From positions 43,450-107,449 of the forward strand of contig JADJSY010000021.1 of NCBI GenBank assembly GCA_016711435.1: a stretch of DNA of 64,000 nucleotides, given 5' to 3'. Numbering within the stretch: position 1 is the stretch's first letter; each line of letters opens with the position of its first letter. The notes below the pieces were generated by a model that saw only the letters and a program-made list of their open reading frames with translations, was not told where the DNA came from and did no database searches. Source of the DNA: Lewinellaceae bacterium (GTDB lineage: Bacteria; Bacteroidota; Bacteroidia; Chitinophagales; Saprospiraceae). The position numbers and the translations under genes are program-made. Shown here one piece after another: positions 1 to 13,470 of this stretch.

Positions 1-12
1 CTGCTGCCCCTG
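1..12 (+). tRNA. 3' end of a tRNA, probably tRNA-Trp (partial)
   Basis: The first bases end in TGCCCCTG, which fits the 3' acceptor strand plus discriminator G of bacterial tRNA-Trp (E. coli tRNA-Trp ends GCCCCUG before CCA). In many bacteria trnW lies directly before secE, which is the case here. Only the tip is inside the window and no CCA is encoded (CAA follows), so anticodon and arms cannot be checked. Confidence 0.45.
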
Positions 13-119
13 CAAACAAAAAGTATTTCTATTGATGGCGTTCGTTGTCTGGCATTTGCCACAACGGACTTTTTTGCCAATTAACAGGAAGCATTTAACA
101 GATAAGAATTCCACACATA

Positions 120-311
120 ATGGAAAAATTGACACTTTACCTGCGCGAAAGTTATCACGAACTGACCCAAAACGTTTCATGGCCTACTGCGGCGCAATTG
201 CAGGAAAGCACCATGGTTGTATTGATAACTTCCGGCATACTGGCCTTGATCATCTTCCTGATGGACGTGGCTTGTGGTGTTGTTTTCAAAAATATCTACG
301 GAGTATTCTAG
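120..311 (+). CDS. secE: Preprotein translocase subunit SecE
   Basis: A 63-residue protein with the minimal SecE layout: an amphipathic N-terminal segment with the motif SYHELTQNVSWPT (about residues 10-22), then one hydrophobic membrane segment (about residues 32-52). It would clamp SecY in the SecYEG channel of the inner membrane. The length is normal for the single-span SecE of Bacteroidota. It sits 27 bp upstream of nusG in the conserved secE-nusG-rplK order, which supports the call independently of the short sequence. Confidence 0.95.
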   Translation: MEKLTLYLRESYHELTQNVSWPTAAQLQESTMVVLITSGILALIIFLMDVACGVVFKNIYGVF

Positions 312-338
312 TAGATTCCTTCTATCCCTTACCAGCAC

Positions 339-920
339 ATGGATCAGCAAAAAGACGCGGTAGTATCAACAACTCCCGATGACAAAAGATGGTATTCTCT
401 CCGCGTCATCAGCGGTAAAGAGAAGAAGATTCAGGAGCGGATCATGCTTGAAATAAAGCGTTCCGGCTGGGAAGATATTGTTTTTTCGATCATCGTTCCG
501 ACCGAAAAAGTATATAAAATAAGGAATGGTAAAAAAGTAATGCAGGAACGCAACCTGCTTCCGGGTTATATCCTCATAGAAGCTGTCGGCGCCAAACTAA
601 ATGGCGAAGTGGCTAAAATGATCGCAGATATACCCAACGTTATTCACTTTTTGGGAAAGGAGACCCCTACCCCAATGCCACAGGCCGATGCGAACCGAAT
701 GCTCGGAAAAGTGGATGAAAGCAGCGAAGCCGGCGAAACGATGGCAGAACCTTTCTTGAAAGGAGAAACCGTAAAAATCATCGACGGCGCATTTGCAGAT
801 TTCATCGGCGATGTGCAGGAAGTGAATGACGAAAAGAAAAAAGTGAAGGTCATCGTCAAGATTTTCGGTCGTGGTACCGAAGTCGAACTGAACTTCATGC
901 AAGTAGAAAAAATTAGTTAA
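339..920 (+). CDS. nusG: Transcription termination/antitermination protein NusG
   Basis: A 193-residue protein with an NGN domain (WYSLRVISGKEKKIQERI near residues 22-39, LLPGYILIEA near 75-84) and a C-terminal KOW domain (FLKGETVKIIDGAFADFIG near 145-163). NusG binds the RNA polymerase clamp and links it to Rho or ribosomal protein S10. The ATG at 339 gives the usual length. It is cotranscribed with secE and the L11 operon by position. There is no frameshift in this gene. Confidence 0.97.
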   Translation: MDQQKDAVVSTTPDDKRWYSLRVISGKEKKIQERIMLEIKRSGWEDIVFSIIVPTEKVYKIRNGKKVMQERNLLPGYILIEAVGAKLNGEVAKMIADIPNVIHFLGKETPTPMPQADANRMLGKVDESSEAGETMAEPFLKGETVKIIDGAFADFIGDVQEVNDEKKKVKVIVKIFGRGTEVELNFMQVEKIS

Positions 921-1031
921 ACGCCTCTGCTGATGCCTGCTTCTCCCAGGCTCGCTTCCACAGGTTAGAAGTGTTGAACAATTTCATATCTTATTCAAGA
1001 TCAGGGTTTTAGATTCTGAAAATTTGAAAAA

Positions 1032-1493
1032 ATGGCAAAAGAAGTAGACGTATATATTAAACTCCAGGTGAAAGGTGGCCAAGCCAACCCTGCCCCACCC
1101 ATCGGCCCGGCCCTCGGTTCGAAAGGTGTGAATATCATGGAGTTCTGCAAGCGCTTCAATGCGCAAACCCAGGAGCAAATCGGGAAGATTCTTCCGGTGA
1201 TCATTCAGGTGTATAAAGACAAAACTTTTGACTTTATCATCAAAACGCCACCGGCTGCTATCCAACTGTTCGAAGCATCCAAGTTAGCGCCCGGCAAAGG
1301 TTCGCCGGAACCCAACCGTAAAAAAGTTGGTTCCGTCACCTGGGATCAGGTGCGCGCCATTGCGGAGGCCAAAATGCCCGACTTAAACTGCTTTACCGTG
1401 GATTCTGCCGTCAAAATGATCGCAGGTACCGCACGCAGCATGGGTCTGACCATTACTGGAGAGCCGCCGATGAGCAGAAAAAAAAGAGGTTGA
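1032..1493 (+). CDS. rplK: 50S ribosomal protein L11
   Basis: The N-terminal domain has the standard GGQANPAPPIGPALG motif (residues 15-29), and the C-terminal rRNA-binding domain has KTPPAA and GTARSMG. L11 forms the GTPase-associated centre with 23S rRNA and L10. The 153-residue length is a few residues above the usual 141-147, through a basic tail ending in KKRG. It precedes rplA by 134 bp; that gap holds a weak dyad of GTTGAGATTGTT and AACAATCAAC units, like the repeats elsewhere in this window. Confidence 0.97.
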   Translation: MAKEVDVYIKLQVKGGQANPAPPIGPALGSKGVNIMEFCKRFNAQTQEQIGKILPVIIQVYKDKTFDFIIKTPPAAIQLFEASKLAPGKGSPEPNRKKVGSVTWDQVRAIAEAKMPDLNCFTVDSAVKMIAGTARSMGLTITGEPPMSRKKRG

Positions 1494-1627
1494 AAGTGTT
1501 TCAGGTTGAGATTGTTGGGGCTTGAAATACCCTTTAGCCACAAAACAAACACCAACCCTAAACACCAAACAACAATCAACAAGGGAGTCCCACCTATTCG
1601 GGACGCTACACCTTAAATTAATTATCA

Positions 1628-2324
1628 ATGGCAAAATTGACAAAAAAACGCAAAGCCGTTGAAGGGAAGGTTGACGCCGACAAACTGTATTCGCTGACAG
1701 AAGCGATGTCGCTTGTAAAAGAAGTCAACACCACCAAATTCAACGCATCGGTCGATGTGCACGTCCGCCTCGGGGTGGACCCGCGCAAAGCCGACCAGGC
1801 CCTGCGCGGTACGGTTTCACTGCCCCACGGCACAGGTAAAACCAAACGCGTACTGGTGTTTCTGCCTTCCTGAAAAGGAAGCCGAAGCACAAGCCGCCGG
1901 CGCCGACTTCGTCGGTCTGGACGAATACATTCAAAAAGTTACGGAAGGTTGGATGGATATCGATGTGATCATCGCTACACCCAACGTAATGGCTCAACTG
2001 GGTAAAGTTGCGCGCATTCTCGGCCCACGCGGCCTGATGCCCAACCCCAAAACAGGCACCGTTACCAATGATATTGCTTCGGCAGTAGCAGAGGTAAAAA
2101 AAGGTAAAATCGCATTCCGGGTCGACAAATTCGGGATCGTACACGCCTCCATCGGTCGCGTTTCATTCGAACCGCAACAGCTGATCGAAAACGCGTATGA
2201 ACTGGTATCAACACTACAAAAAATGAAACCTTCCAGTGCCAAAGGCATTTACATGAGGACCATTTCCGTAGCCAGTACCATGAGCCCGGGTATTGCAGTT
2301 GATCCGAAATCCATTAAGGTGTAA
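1628..2324 (+). CDS. rplA: 50S ribosomal protein L1 (one frameshift in this sequence)
   Basis: The first part (from ATG 1628) reads MAKLTKKRKAVEGKVD and continues to KTKRVLVF, then meets a stop at 1873. The rest continues one frame over, from CLPEKEAEAQAAGADFVG through the L1 signature (GPRGLMPNPKTGT) to 2324. Removing one base in TTTC at about 1859-1862 rejoins the frames as VLVFCLPEKEAEA. L1 forms the ribosomal L1 stalk and is present in essentially all Bacteroidota, so I take this as a consensus error rather than a real break. It lies between rplK and rplJ. Confidence 0.93.
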
Positions 2325-2327
2325 ATG

Positions 2328-2410
2328 GTTGAGTGGTTGATGGTTGAGCAGAACTCAACATCTCAACAATCTCAACAAGCATCTCAACAACAACTCAACA
2401 TTTCAACAAC
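2328..2410. repeat. Heptad-type inverted repeat between rplA and rplJ
   Basis: Right after the rplA stop comes a G/T-rich arm with GTTGAG units (2328-2348). A loop of about 5 nt follows, then a longer A/C-rich arm of CTCAACA units that runs to the rplJ start. The arms pair into a tight hairpin. It may act in attenuation or translation between L1 and L10; this is inference. Same class as the other dyads in the window. Confidence 0.75.
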
Positions 2411-2418
2411 ACATAGAA

Positions 2419-2946
2419 ATGACAAGAGCAGATAAAACAGCAGCGATTGCGGAATTAAAAGAGGAGTTGATCGGTTCGCCGTTCTTCTACCTCACCGATT
2501 CCTCGACGCTTTCTGTTGAAAAAATCAACAAGCTCCGCCGTATGTGCTTCACACAGGGTATTTCCATGAAAGTGGCTAAAAACACCCTGATCCAGAAAGC
2601 ACTGGAAGATGCGCCTGAATCGAAAGGTTACAGCGCATTGTACGAGGCACTCAAAGGGCCGACCACTATCATGATTTCTTCTAATCCGAAAGCGCCTGCA
2701 AAACTGTTGGAAGAATTCCGCAAAACGGAAGCCCGCCCGCTGTTGAAGGCCGCTTACATCGACTCGTCGGTGTACCTCGGTGATGAACAACTTGCTAACC
2801 TCGTTAAACTGAAGAGCAGGGATGAAATGATTGGTGAAATCATCGGTCTGTTGCAGTCGCCGTCAAAACGTCTCGCCAGCCAGATCACGGCTGCCGGCGC
2901 CAAAATCGCCGGTATCGTGAAAACGCTGGAAGAACGCCCCGCATAA
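2419..2946 (+). CDS. rplJ: 50S ribosomal protein L10
   Basis: A 175-residue L10 starting MTRADKTAAIAELKEEL. The 23S rRNA-binding domain is visible (SVEKINKLRRMCF, VAKNTLIQKAL) followed by the helical C-terminus that binds L7/L12 dimers (ASQITAAGAKIAGIVKTLEE). I chose ATG 2419; the reading frame is open further upstream, but that stretch is only the CTCAACA repeat. The gene is followed by rplL, as is normal for the L10-L7/L12 stalk pair. Confidence 0.95.
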   Translation: MTRADKTAAIAELKEELIGSPFFYLTDSSTLSVEKINKLRRMCFTQGISMKVAKNTLIQKALEDAPESKGYSALYEALKGPTTIMISSNPKAPAKLLEEFRKTEARPLLKAAYIDSSVYLGDEQLANLVKLKSRDEMIGEIIGLLQSPSKRLASQITAAGAKIAGIVKTLEERPA

Positions 2947-2947
2947 T

Positions 2948-3030
2948 ATGAATTGATGAATTATGAGTGATAAAGATGAATAACGCTAGCAACTCATCAT
3001 TCATCATTTATACCTCATCATTCATCATTA
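2948..3030. repeat. Heptad-type inverted repeat between rplJ and rplL
   Basis: G/T/A-rich units (GATGAAT, TATGAGT) directly follow the rplJ stop. After a short loop around AACGCTAGCAA the complementary A/C/T units (CTCATCATTCATCAT) appear twice. Again the arm after the stop codon lacks C and the second arm lacks G. The remaining 100 nt before rplL is A/C-rich and shows no other feature. Confidence 0.7.
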
Positions 3031-3132
3031 CAAAAAAAGGCTTCCAAGTTCGCACTATACCCCTGAGAAACCAAACCAAAAACCACCATTTTCACACACT
3101 TTTCGCAAACAAAATTTTTAAATTCTACTACG

Positions 3133-3511
3133 ATGGCAGATTTGAAAGCACTGGCTGAATCGCTCGTGAACCTCACGATTAAAGAAGCCAATGAACTGGC
3201 CAATATCCTGAAAGATGACTACGGTATCGAACCTGCTGCTTCGGCAGTAGCTGTTGCAGCTCCGGCTGCCGGCGGCGGCGATGCAGCTCCGGCTGAAAAA
3301 ACCGAAGTTCGATGTAGTCCTGAAAGACGCAGGCGCTAACAAACTCAATGTGGTGAAGGAAGTGAAAAACCTCCTTGGCCTGGGTCTGAAAGAAGCAAAA
3401 GACCTCGTCGACGGCGCTCCAAGCCCGCTGAAGTCGGGTGTTAACAAAGCTGAGGCAGAGTCGATCAAATCAGCGCTGGAAGGCGTTGGTGCAGTTGTTG
3501 AAGTGAAGTAA
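3133..3511 (+). CDS. rplL: 50S ribosomal protein L7/L12 (one frameshift in this sequence)
   Basis: The N-terminal dimerisation helix pair (MADLKALAESLVNLTIKEAN) and the Ala/Gly hinge are in the first frame. The C-terminal factor-binding domain (FDVVLKDAGANKLNVVKEV ... GLGLKEAKDLVDGAP) is one frame over. Deleting G3307 gives EKTEFDVVLKDAG, the expected family sequence, so a single-base insertion in the consensus is likely. L7/L12 forms the stalk that recruits translation GTPases. Confidence 0.94.
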
Positions 3512-3620
3512 GCTCGCGTTGTTCCGGTTTTGATCCCGTTTCCCGGTATCAATTTTTCTGACAACTGACTTACTACTTCCACAAATGCCAGGTACTCAAC
3601 CTACATACTACAGATTTTAA

Positions 3621-3668
3621 CGATTGGCTTAATGCGGCTCCTACCATAGGGTCGCGTTAAGCCTATCG
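3621..3668 (+). promoter_or_regulatory. Long hairpin in the rplL-rpoB gap
   Basis: Positions 3621-3636 (CGATTGGCTTAATGCG) pair with 3653-3668 (CGCGTTAAGCCTATCG) with one mismatch and one G-U pair. The 16-nt loop can add a few further pairs (CTA/TAG). No U tract follows, so it is not a classic terminator. By analogy with enterobacterial rplL-rpoB gaps it could be an RNA processing site or a partial attenuator that sets the ratio of stalk protein to polymerase. The function is inferred. The rest of 3512-3802 shows no gene. Confidence 0.55.
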
Positions 3669-3802
3669 TTGTCTGTGTACGTAAGGTAATGAACTTTGTT
3701 ACTCATTTATCCGTTTAATCGGCTTGTACTTACTATTTCGCGAGCCTGCTACGCAACGGCATAGCAACATTGCCAACCAGCATTCAAGCATATTCTGCAA
3801 AA

Positions 3803-6800
3803 ATGACCAATAACGGCATCTCAAACGGGGCAAACCCAAAAACAGGCGTTCAAGAACGCGTCAATTTTGGTAAAATTCGCCTCGCCGGTCACTACCCTGA
3901 CCTCCTTGAAATTCAGCTCAAATCGTTCCAGGAATATTTCCAGTTGGAAACTACGCCTGACAACCGTATCAACGAAGGGCTGTATCGCGTTTTCCAGGAA
4001 AATTTCCCCATCACCGATGCGCGGAATATTTTTAACCTGGAATTCCTCGATTACTTCATCGACCCTCCGCGCTACACCATCGACGAGTGTATGCAGCGGG
4101 GTCTTACCTATTCCGTGCCGCTGAAAGCGAAGCTGAAACTTTCCTGCAACGACCCGGAACACATCGACTTCCAGACGATCGTACAGGACGTATTCCTCGG
4201 AAACATCCCGTACATGACGCCGAAAGGTACGTTCGTCATCAATGGCGCCGAACGCGTTATTGTGTCGCAACTGCACCGTTCGCCGGGCGTTTTCTTTGGG
4301 CAAAGTTACCACCCCAACGGAACGAAAATTTACAGCGCCCGCGTCATTCCTTTTAAAGGAGCCTGGATGGAATTCGCGACGGACATCAACCTAGTGATGT
4401 ACGCCTATATCGACCGTAAAAAGAAGTTTCCTGTCACCACGCTGCTCCGCGCCATCGGTTTCGATACGGACAAAGCCATTCTCGACCTGTTCAACCTGGC
4501 CGATGAAATTGCCTGCACCCGCGAAAACCTCGAAGGTTCCATCGGTCGCAAACTGGCTGCACGGGTACTGAAATCCTGGACGGAAGACTTTGTGGATGAA
4601 GACACCGGCGAGGTGGTTACCATCGAACGGAACGAGATCATCCTCGAACGCGATACGATCCTCGACGAGGAAAATATCGAATACATCCTCGATGCAGGTA
4701 CTACCACCATCATCCTGCAACGCAAGGATGTGGATGAGGACTTTTCCATCATCTACAACACACTGCAAAAAGACCCGACTTCCTCGGAGGTCGAAGCCGT
4801 TACCTATATATATCGTCAGCTGCGCGGATCCGATCCGCCGGATGATGAGACCGCACGTGGTATCATCGACAAACTGTTCTTCTCCGACAAACGTTACAAC
4901 CTCGGGGAAGTAGGCCGTTTCAAGATCAACCGCAAACTCGGTCACGACATCCAGGAAAGTATGCTGGTGTTGACCAAGGAAGATATCATCGCCATCGTGC
5001 GTTATATCGTCTCCCTGATCAACAACAAAGCGGAAATCGACGACATCGACCACTTGTCCAACCGCCGTGTACGCACGGTGGGCGAACAATTGTACGCCCA
5101 GTTCGGCGTGGGTCTGGCCCGTATGGCCCGTACCATCCGCGAACGGATGAACGTCCGCGACAACGAGGTATTTACGCCGGTCGACCTGATCAATGCCCGT
5201 ACGCTGTCTTCGGTCATCAACTCGTTCTTCGGAACCAGCCAGTTGTCGCAGTTCCTCGACCAGACCAACCCGCTGTCGGAAATCACCCACAAACGCCGTA
5301 TTTCGGCGCTTGGACCAGGTGGTTTGAGCCGCGAGCGCGCCGGTTTTGAGGTGCGCGACGTACACTACTCCCACTATGGCCGTCTGTGTACGATCGAAAC
5401 GCCGGAAGGACCGAACATCGGTCTGATCTCGACGCTTTGCACCCACGCAAAAATCAACAAAATGGGCTTCCTCGAAACGCCTTACCGCCGCGTACGCAAC
5501 GGTAAAGTGGTGATGGAAGGCGATGTGGAATACCTGTCTGCCGAAGCGGAAGACTTTATGAAGATCGCTCAGGCCAACTCTTTGGTTGGCGAAGGCGGCG
5601 CTTTCCTCGATGAACGTGTGAAAGCCCGCGAACACGGCGACTTCCCGATCCTGACGCCGGACGAACTCGAATATATCGACGTAGCCCCCAACCAGATTGT
5701 GGGTGTGTCCGCCTCGCTGATTCCGTTCCTGGAAAATGACGATGCGAACCGCGCCCTGATGGGATCGAACATGCAACGCCAGGCCGTTCCGCTTATCCGC
5801 CCGCACTCCCCTATCGTAGGTACGGGTCTGGAAGCCAAAGTTGCGCGCGACAGCCGTATGCTGATCAACGCAGAAGGCAGCGGTGTGGTGGAATATGTAG
5901 ACGCCAACGAAATCATCATCAACTACGACCGCACCGAAGAAGACCAGATGGTTTCCTTTGAAGATGCCCGCAAAACGTATCATCTGACGAAGTTTATGCG
6001 TACCAACCAGGGTACCTGCATCAACCTCAAACCGATTGTGCGCCGCGGACAACGCGTGGAAGAAGGTGATATCCTTTGCGAAGGTTATGCGACTGAAAAC
6101 GGTGAACTGGCGCTCGGCCAAAACCTGAAAGTGGCCTTCATGCCCTGGAAAGGTTACAACTTCGAAGATGCCATCGTTTTGTCCGAACGCGTTGTGCAGG
6201 AAGACGTATTTACCTCTATCCACATCGAACACTTCGAACTCGACGTGCGCGATACCAAACTGGGTGAGGAAGAACTCACACAGGATATCCCGAACGTGAG
6301 CGAAGAAGCCACCAAAGACCTCGACGAAAACGGTATCATCCGTATCGGCGCATGGGCGAAGGAAGGCGATATCCTCATCGGTAAAATCACGCCGAAAGGT
6401 GAAACGGACCCGACACCGGAAGAAAAACTGCTCCGCGCCATCTTCGGCGACAAAGCCGGCGACGTAAAAGACGCTTCCCTGAAAGTACCGCCAAGTATCA
6501 ACGGCGTGGTGATCGACAAACAACTCTTTGCCCGCGCTAAAAAGGATAAAGTCCAGAAAGAGTCGGAAAAAGCGTTGCTGGATAAATTAGACGACGAACA
6601 CGCAGTAGCGCTGAACAAACTGAAAACCATCCTGGTCGACAAGTTGCAACTGCTGGTAAAAGATAAAATCACCAACGGCATCCGCAGCATTTACGGCGAT
6701 GAAATGGTACCGAAAGGAACCAAATTATCCGCTCAGGTACTGCGCGACCAGATCGACTACAGCCAGGTGGATTATCAGAACTGGATTGGTGAAAAATCCA

Positions 6801-7645
6801 ATAACGCTTTGATTTCCAGACTGCTGCACAACTATAGCATCAAAGTCAACGAAGAAGTAGGCCGCTACAAACGGGAAAAATTCAACATCAGCATCGGTGA
6901 CGAATTGCCCGCAGGCGTACTGAAACTGGCTAAAGTATACGTTGCTAAAAAACGCAAACTGAAGGTGGGTGACAAACTCGCCGGCCGCCACGGTAACAAA
7001 GGTATCGTAAGCCGTATCGTCCGTATGGAAGATATGCCGTTCCTGGAAGACGGTTCGCCGGTCGACGTAGTACTCAACCCGCTGGGCGTACCTTCCCGTA
7101 TGAACCTGGGTCAGATCTTCGAAACGGTTCTGGGCTGGGCCGGCGAACGCCTCGGCTGCAAATTTGCAACACCGATCTTTGACGGAGCGAAAACCGACGA
7201 AGTGGAAGCATGGATCGAGAAAGCCGGACTGCCGGAACTCGGACAAACTTTCCTCTCCGATGGCGAAACGGGCGACCGTTTCCACCAGAAGGCAACGGTA
7301 GGTATTATCTACATGCTCAAACTGAGCCACATGGTAGATGATAAAATGCACGCCCGTTCCATCGGACCATACTCGCTTATCACGCAACAACCGCTGGGTG
7401 GTAAAGCCCAGTTCGGTGGTCAGCGTTTCGGTGAGATGGAGGTGTGGGCACTCGAAGCCTACGGCGCATCGAATATCCTGCAAGAGTTGCTGACTTACAA
7501 ATCGGACGACATTCAAGGTCGTGCGAAGGCTTACGAAGCCATTGTAAAAGGCGACAACCTGCCGGATGCAAACATACCGGAATCGTTCAACGTACTCGTG
7601 CATGAATTGCGCGGCCTGGCGTTGGATGTGAAATTTGAATCTTAA
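3803..7645 (+). CDS. rpoB: DNA-directed RNA polymerase subunit beta
   Basis: An intact 1280-residue beta subunit. Visible landmarks include the fork/rifampicin region (FFGTSQLSQFLDQTNPLSE, KRRISALGPGG), the ETPEGPNIGLI motif, the GYNFEDAI and GDKLAGRHGNKG active-site region, and the C-terminal FGEMEVWALEAYGA. I prefer ATG 3803 (MTNNGISNG) over a TTG 33 nt upstream. No frameshift is present over 3.8 kb. Unusually, rpoC does not follow directly; a glycosyltransferase-like gene intervenes. Confidence 0.98.
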   Translation: MTNNGISNGANPKTGVQERVNFGKIRLAGHYPDLLEIQLKSFQEYFQLETTPDNRINEGLYRVFQENFPITDARNIFNLEFLDYFIDPPRYTIDECMQRGLTYSVPLKAKLKLSCNDPEHIDFQTIVQDVFLGNIPYMTPKGTFVINGAERVIVSQLHRSPGVFFGQSYHPNGTKIYSARVIPFKGAWMEFATDINLVMYAYIDRKKKFPVTTLLRAIGFDTDKAILDLFNLADEIACTRENLEGSIGRKLAARVLKSWTEDFVDEDTGEVVTIERNEIILERDTILDEENIEYILDAGTTTIILQRKDVDEDFSIIYNTLQKDPTSSEVEAVTYIYRQLRGSDPPDDETARGIIDKLFFSDKRYNLGEVGRFKINRKLGHDIQESMLVLTKEDIIAIVRYIVSLINNKAEIDDIDHLSNRRVRTVGEQLYAQFGVGLARMARTIRERMNVRDNEVFTPVDLINARTLSSVINSFFGTSQLSQFLDQTNPLSEITHKRRISALGPGGLSRERAGFEVRDVHYSHYGRLCTIETPEGPNIGLISTLCTHAKINKMGFLETPYRRVRNGKVVMEGDVEYLSAEAEDFMKIAQANSLVGEGGAFLDERVKAREHGDFPILTPDELEYIDVAPNQIVGVSASLIPFLENDDANRALMGSNMQRQAVPLIRPHSPIVGTGLEAKVARDSRMLINAEGSGVVEYVDANEIIINYDRTEEDQMVSFEDARKTYHLTKFMRTNQGTCINLKPIVRRGQRVEEGDILCEGYATENGELALGQNLKVAFMPWKGYNFEDAIVLSERVVQEDVFTSIHIEHFELDVRDTKLGEEELTQDIPNVSEEATKDLDENGIIRIGAWAKEGDILIGKITPKGETDPTPEEKLLRAIFGDKAGDVKDASLKVPPSINGVVIDKQLFARAKKDKVQKESEKALLDKLDDEHAVALNKLKTILVDKLQLLVKDKITNGIRSIYGDEMVPKGTKLSAQVLRDQIDYSQVDYQNWIGEKSNNALISRLLHNYSIKVNEEVGRYKREKFNISIGDELPAGVLKLAKVYVAKKRKLKVGDKLAGRHGNKGIVSRIVRMEDMPFLEDGSPVDVVLNPLGVPSRMNLGQIFETVLGWAGERLGCKFATPIFDGAKTDEVEAWIEKAGLPELGQTFLSDGETGDRFHQKATVGIIYMLKLSHMVDDKMHARSIGPYSLITQQPLGGKAQFGGQRFGEMEVWALEAYGASNILQELLTYKSDDIQGRAKAYEAIVKGDNLPDANIPESFNVLVHELRGLALDVKFES

Positions 7646-7672
7646 ATTAGTTATGAGTTATGAGTTATCAGG
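7646..7672 (+). repeat. Single heptad arm after rpoB
   Basis: TTAGTTATGAGTTATGAGTTATCAGG directly follows the rpoB stop: TTATGAG units with a 7-nt period and almost no C. No matching second arm is present before the next gene at 7685. Confidence 0.5.
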
Positions 7673-7684
7673 GCAGTTACCTTG

Positions 7685-8693
7685 ATGGATTACATCTGCA
7701 CCTGGATCTACCTGGATAGCCCCGAAGAAAGTTCGGAGTATCCGCAAGTGGGAAAAAGTTCGCACTTGTCCGATTTCCAGAAGGTTTACTGGCGTTGTGT
7801 GGCCGTTTTTTTTGCTTTGAGCAAAAAAAACAATCCGCAGGCCAGGCACATCCTGTATTCCAATCAACGGGCGGAAGATTTTCCAATCGTTGACGGATTA
7901 AACCTGCAAACGTTTTTACAGGAAAAAAATGTAGAAATCGTCACCATACCGCTGACCTGGCAAACGCCGGAAGGCTATTTTGGAAAATGGCGCAACCAGT
8001 TTTACATTTTTGACATATTACAGTTCATTGAAAGTCAAGCAATTAGTGACCAATCAGCATTCCTTATCCTGGATTCTGACTGTGTGATACACGCATCTTT
8101 GGAACCTTTGTTTACTGAAATCAGGCAACAGGGTTTATTGGTGCTGCCGATGCCTTATGGTGAAGATTACGACATCAACGGCATCACACGCAACGATATG
8201 CGGCAGATTTATACGGACCTGGACGGCACTGACCCCGGCGCTTCTCCCCTCTATTACGGCGGAGAAGTATTTGCGGCAACGCTACCGGTCATCCGCCAAA
8301 TCAATGCCATCGCCCCGGAAATCTGGAAAAAAATGCTGGAACGACACCGCAACGGACAAAGCAAGTTCAACGAAGAAGCCCATTTTTTGAGTTATTGTTA
8401 CCATAAAATAGGACGATTCGGTTTACTCGAACGTTTTATCAAACGCATCTGGACCTCACCGAAATACAACAACGTGCAACCCGACGACGCGCAACTGCCC
8501 ATCTGGCATTTGCCTTCGGAAAAAACGGGCGGTATCGCGCTGCTGTTCAAATACCTGGCTTCCGGCGACAACCGCTGGATGAGCAGTGACCTGGGTGGGA
8601 TATGTAGGCGTTCCGAAACGGAAAAAATACCTGGATGTGAAGCATTTTTTGAAGCACAGCTGGGTGTATAAGGCACTAATTGCTGAAAGTTGA
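7685..8693 (+). CDS. Glycosyltransferase-like protein between rpoB and rpoC (probable late frameshift)
   Basis: About 335 residues. The best clue is LILDSDCVIH, with a DxD-type DSD at residues 130-132 in a hydrophobic strand context, as in GT-A nucleotide-sugar transferases; there is no signal peptide or membrane span. The frame as sequenced ends at 8671, but from about 8590 the next frame reads more naturally (WVGYVGVPKRKKYLDVKHF) to a stop at 8693, so a one-base insertion is likely. Substrate unknown. Its place inside rpoBC is odd: cotranscription with rpoC would make it a constitutively expressed passenger. Confidence 0.6.
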
Positions 8694-8805
8694 GAGGTTG
8701 ATAAGGTTGATGAGGTTGATATTCATTCGCTCGATAGAGTATGAATCAATCTTCATTCGAGCCAATGAATATCAACCTCATCAACCTTATAAACCTCATC
8801 AACCC
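8694..8805. repeat. Inverted repeat of GGTTGAT units before rpoC
   Basis: The left arm has GAGGTTGAT units with a 9-nt period starting right at the preceding stop. The right arm has CATCAACCT units that run toward the rpoC start. A stretch of at least 20 bp (ATAAGGTTGATGAGGTTGAT) is perfectly repeated in inverse. The loop holds a smaller near-palindrome around TTCATTCG/CGAG. Confidence 0.75.
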
Positions 8806-8842
8806 AAGAAATACGTACGCATTTCAAATTCTCGACAGCAAT

Positions 8843-13139
<4,297 letters not shown>

Positions 13140-13194
13140 TGAGTCGTGAGTCGTCAGTCGTGAGGCTGATTACGTCCGGTCATTGTTAAATATT

Positions 13195-13235
13195 AAAGCG
13201 CCGGTGTTCCTGGAAGGGAGCATCGGCGCTTTTTT
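13195..13235 (+). terminator. Rho-independent terminator of the rpoC operon
   Basis: AAGCGCCGGTG (13196 on) pairs with CATCGGCGCTT with one G-U pair around a 13-nt loop, followed by six T. It lies about 55 nt after the rpoC stop, after a single GTGAGTC heptad arm (13139-13165). Confidence 0.9.
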
Positions 13236-13470
13236 CGGCACCGGCTTTTAAGCCGTCGGGAAAAGGGCTTTTCCGCCTCGCTTGGTCTTCTCGCTCTCCC
13301 AATGCCGACGCCCCAGCGCCGCTCTTGGTGTTTATTCACCAAGAGCAAACGTATAGCAGAATGCTTGCGTCTTGGAAATGCCTTTTCCGCCTCATCAGGT
13401 CTTCCTTCCCTCGCCCAATCCCAACCCCAGCGCCCCCCCCCAGGTCCCGACCTGCGGCTGACGTAAAAAT
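13236..13470. repeat. GC-rich imperfect direct repeat with a central hairpin; no gene seen
   Basis: TTTTCCGCCTC...GGTCTTC...CCCAAT...CCCCAGCGCC occurs at about 13270-13320 and again at about 13383-13432. Between the copies, GCTCTTGGTG (13321-13330) pairs perfectly with CACCAAGAGC (13337-13346) over a 6-nt loop. A run of C follows at about 13433. No plausible reading frame was found. Confidence 0.6.

Noticed and set aside
3307..3307. Programmed +1 frameshift in rplL
   Set aside because: No slippery site or conserved signal is visible and unrelated genes show the same one-base insertions; consensus error explains it more simply.
4391..6523. A 710-codon open frame on the minus strand opposite rpoB
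   Set aside because: It mirrors the codon structure of rpoB, has no recognisable domain, and is a shadow of a highly biased essential gene.
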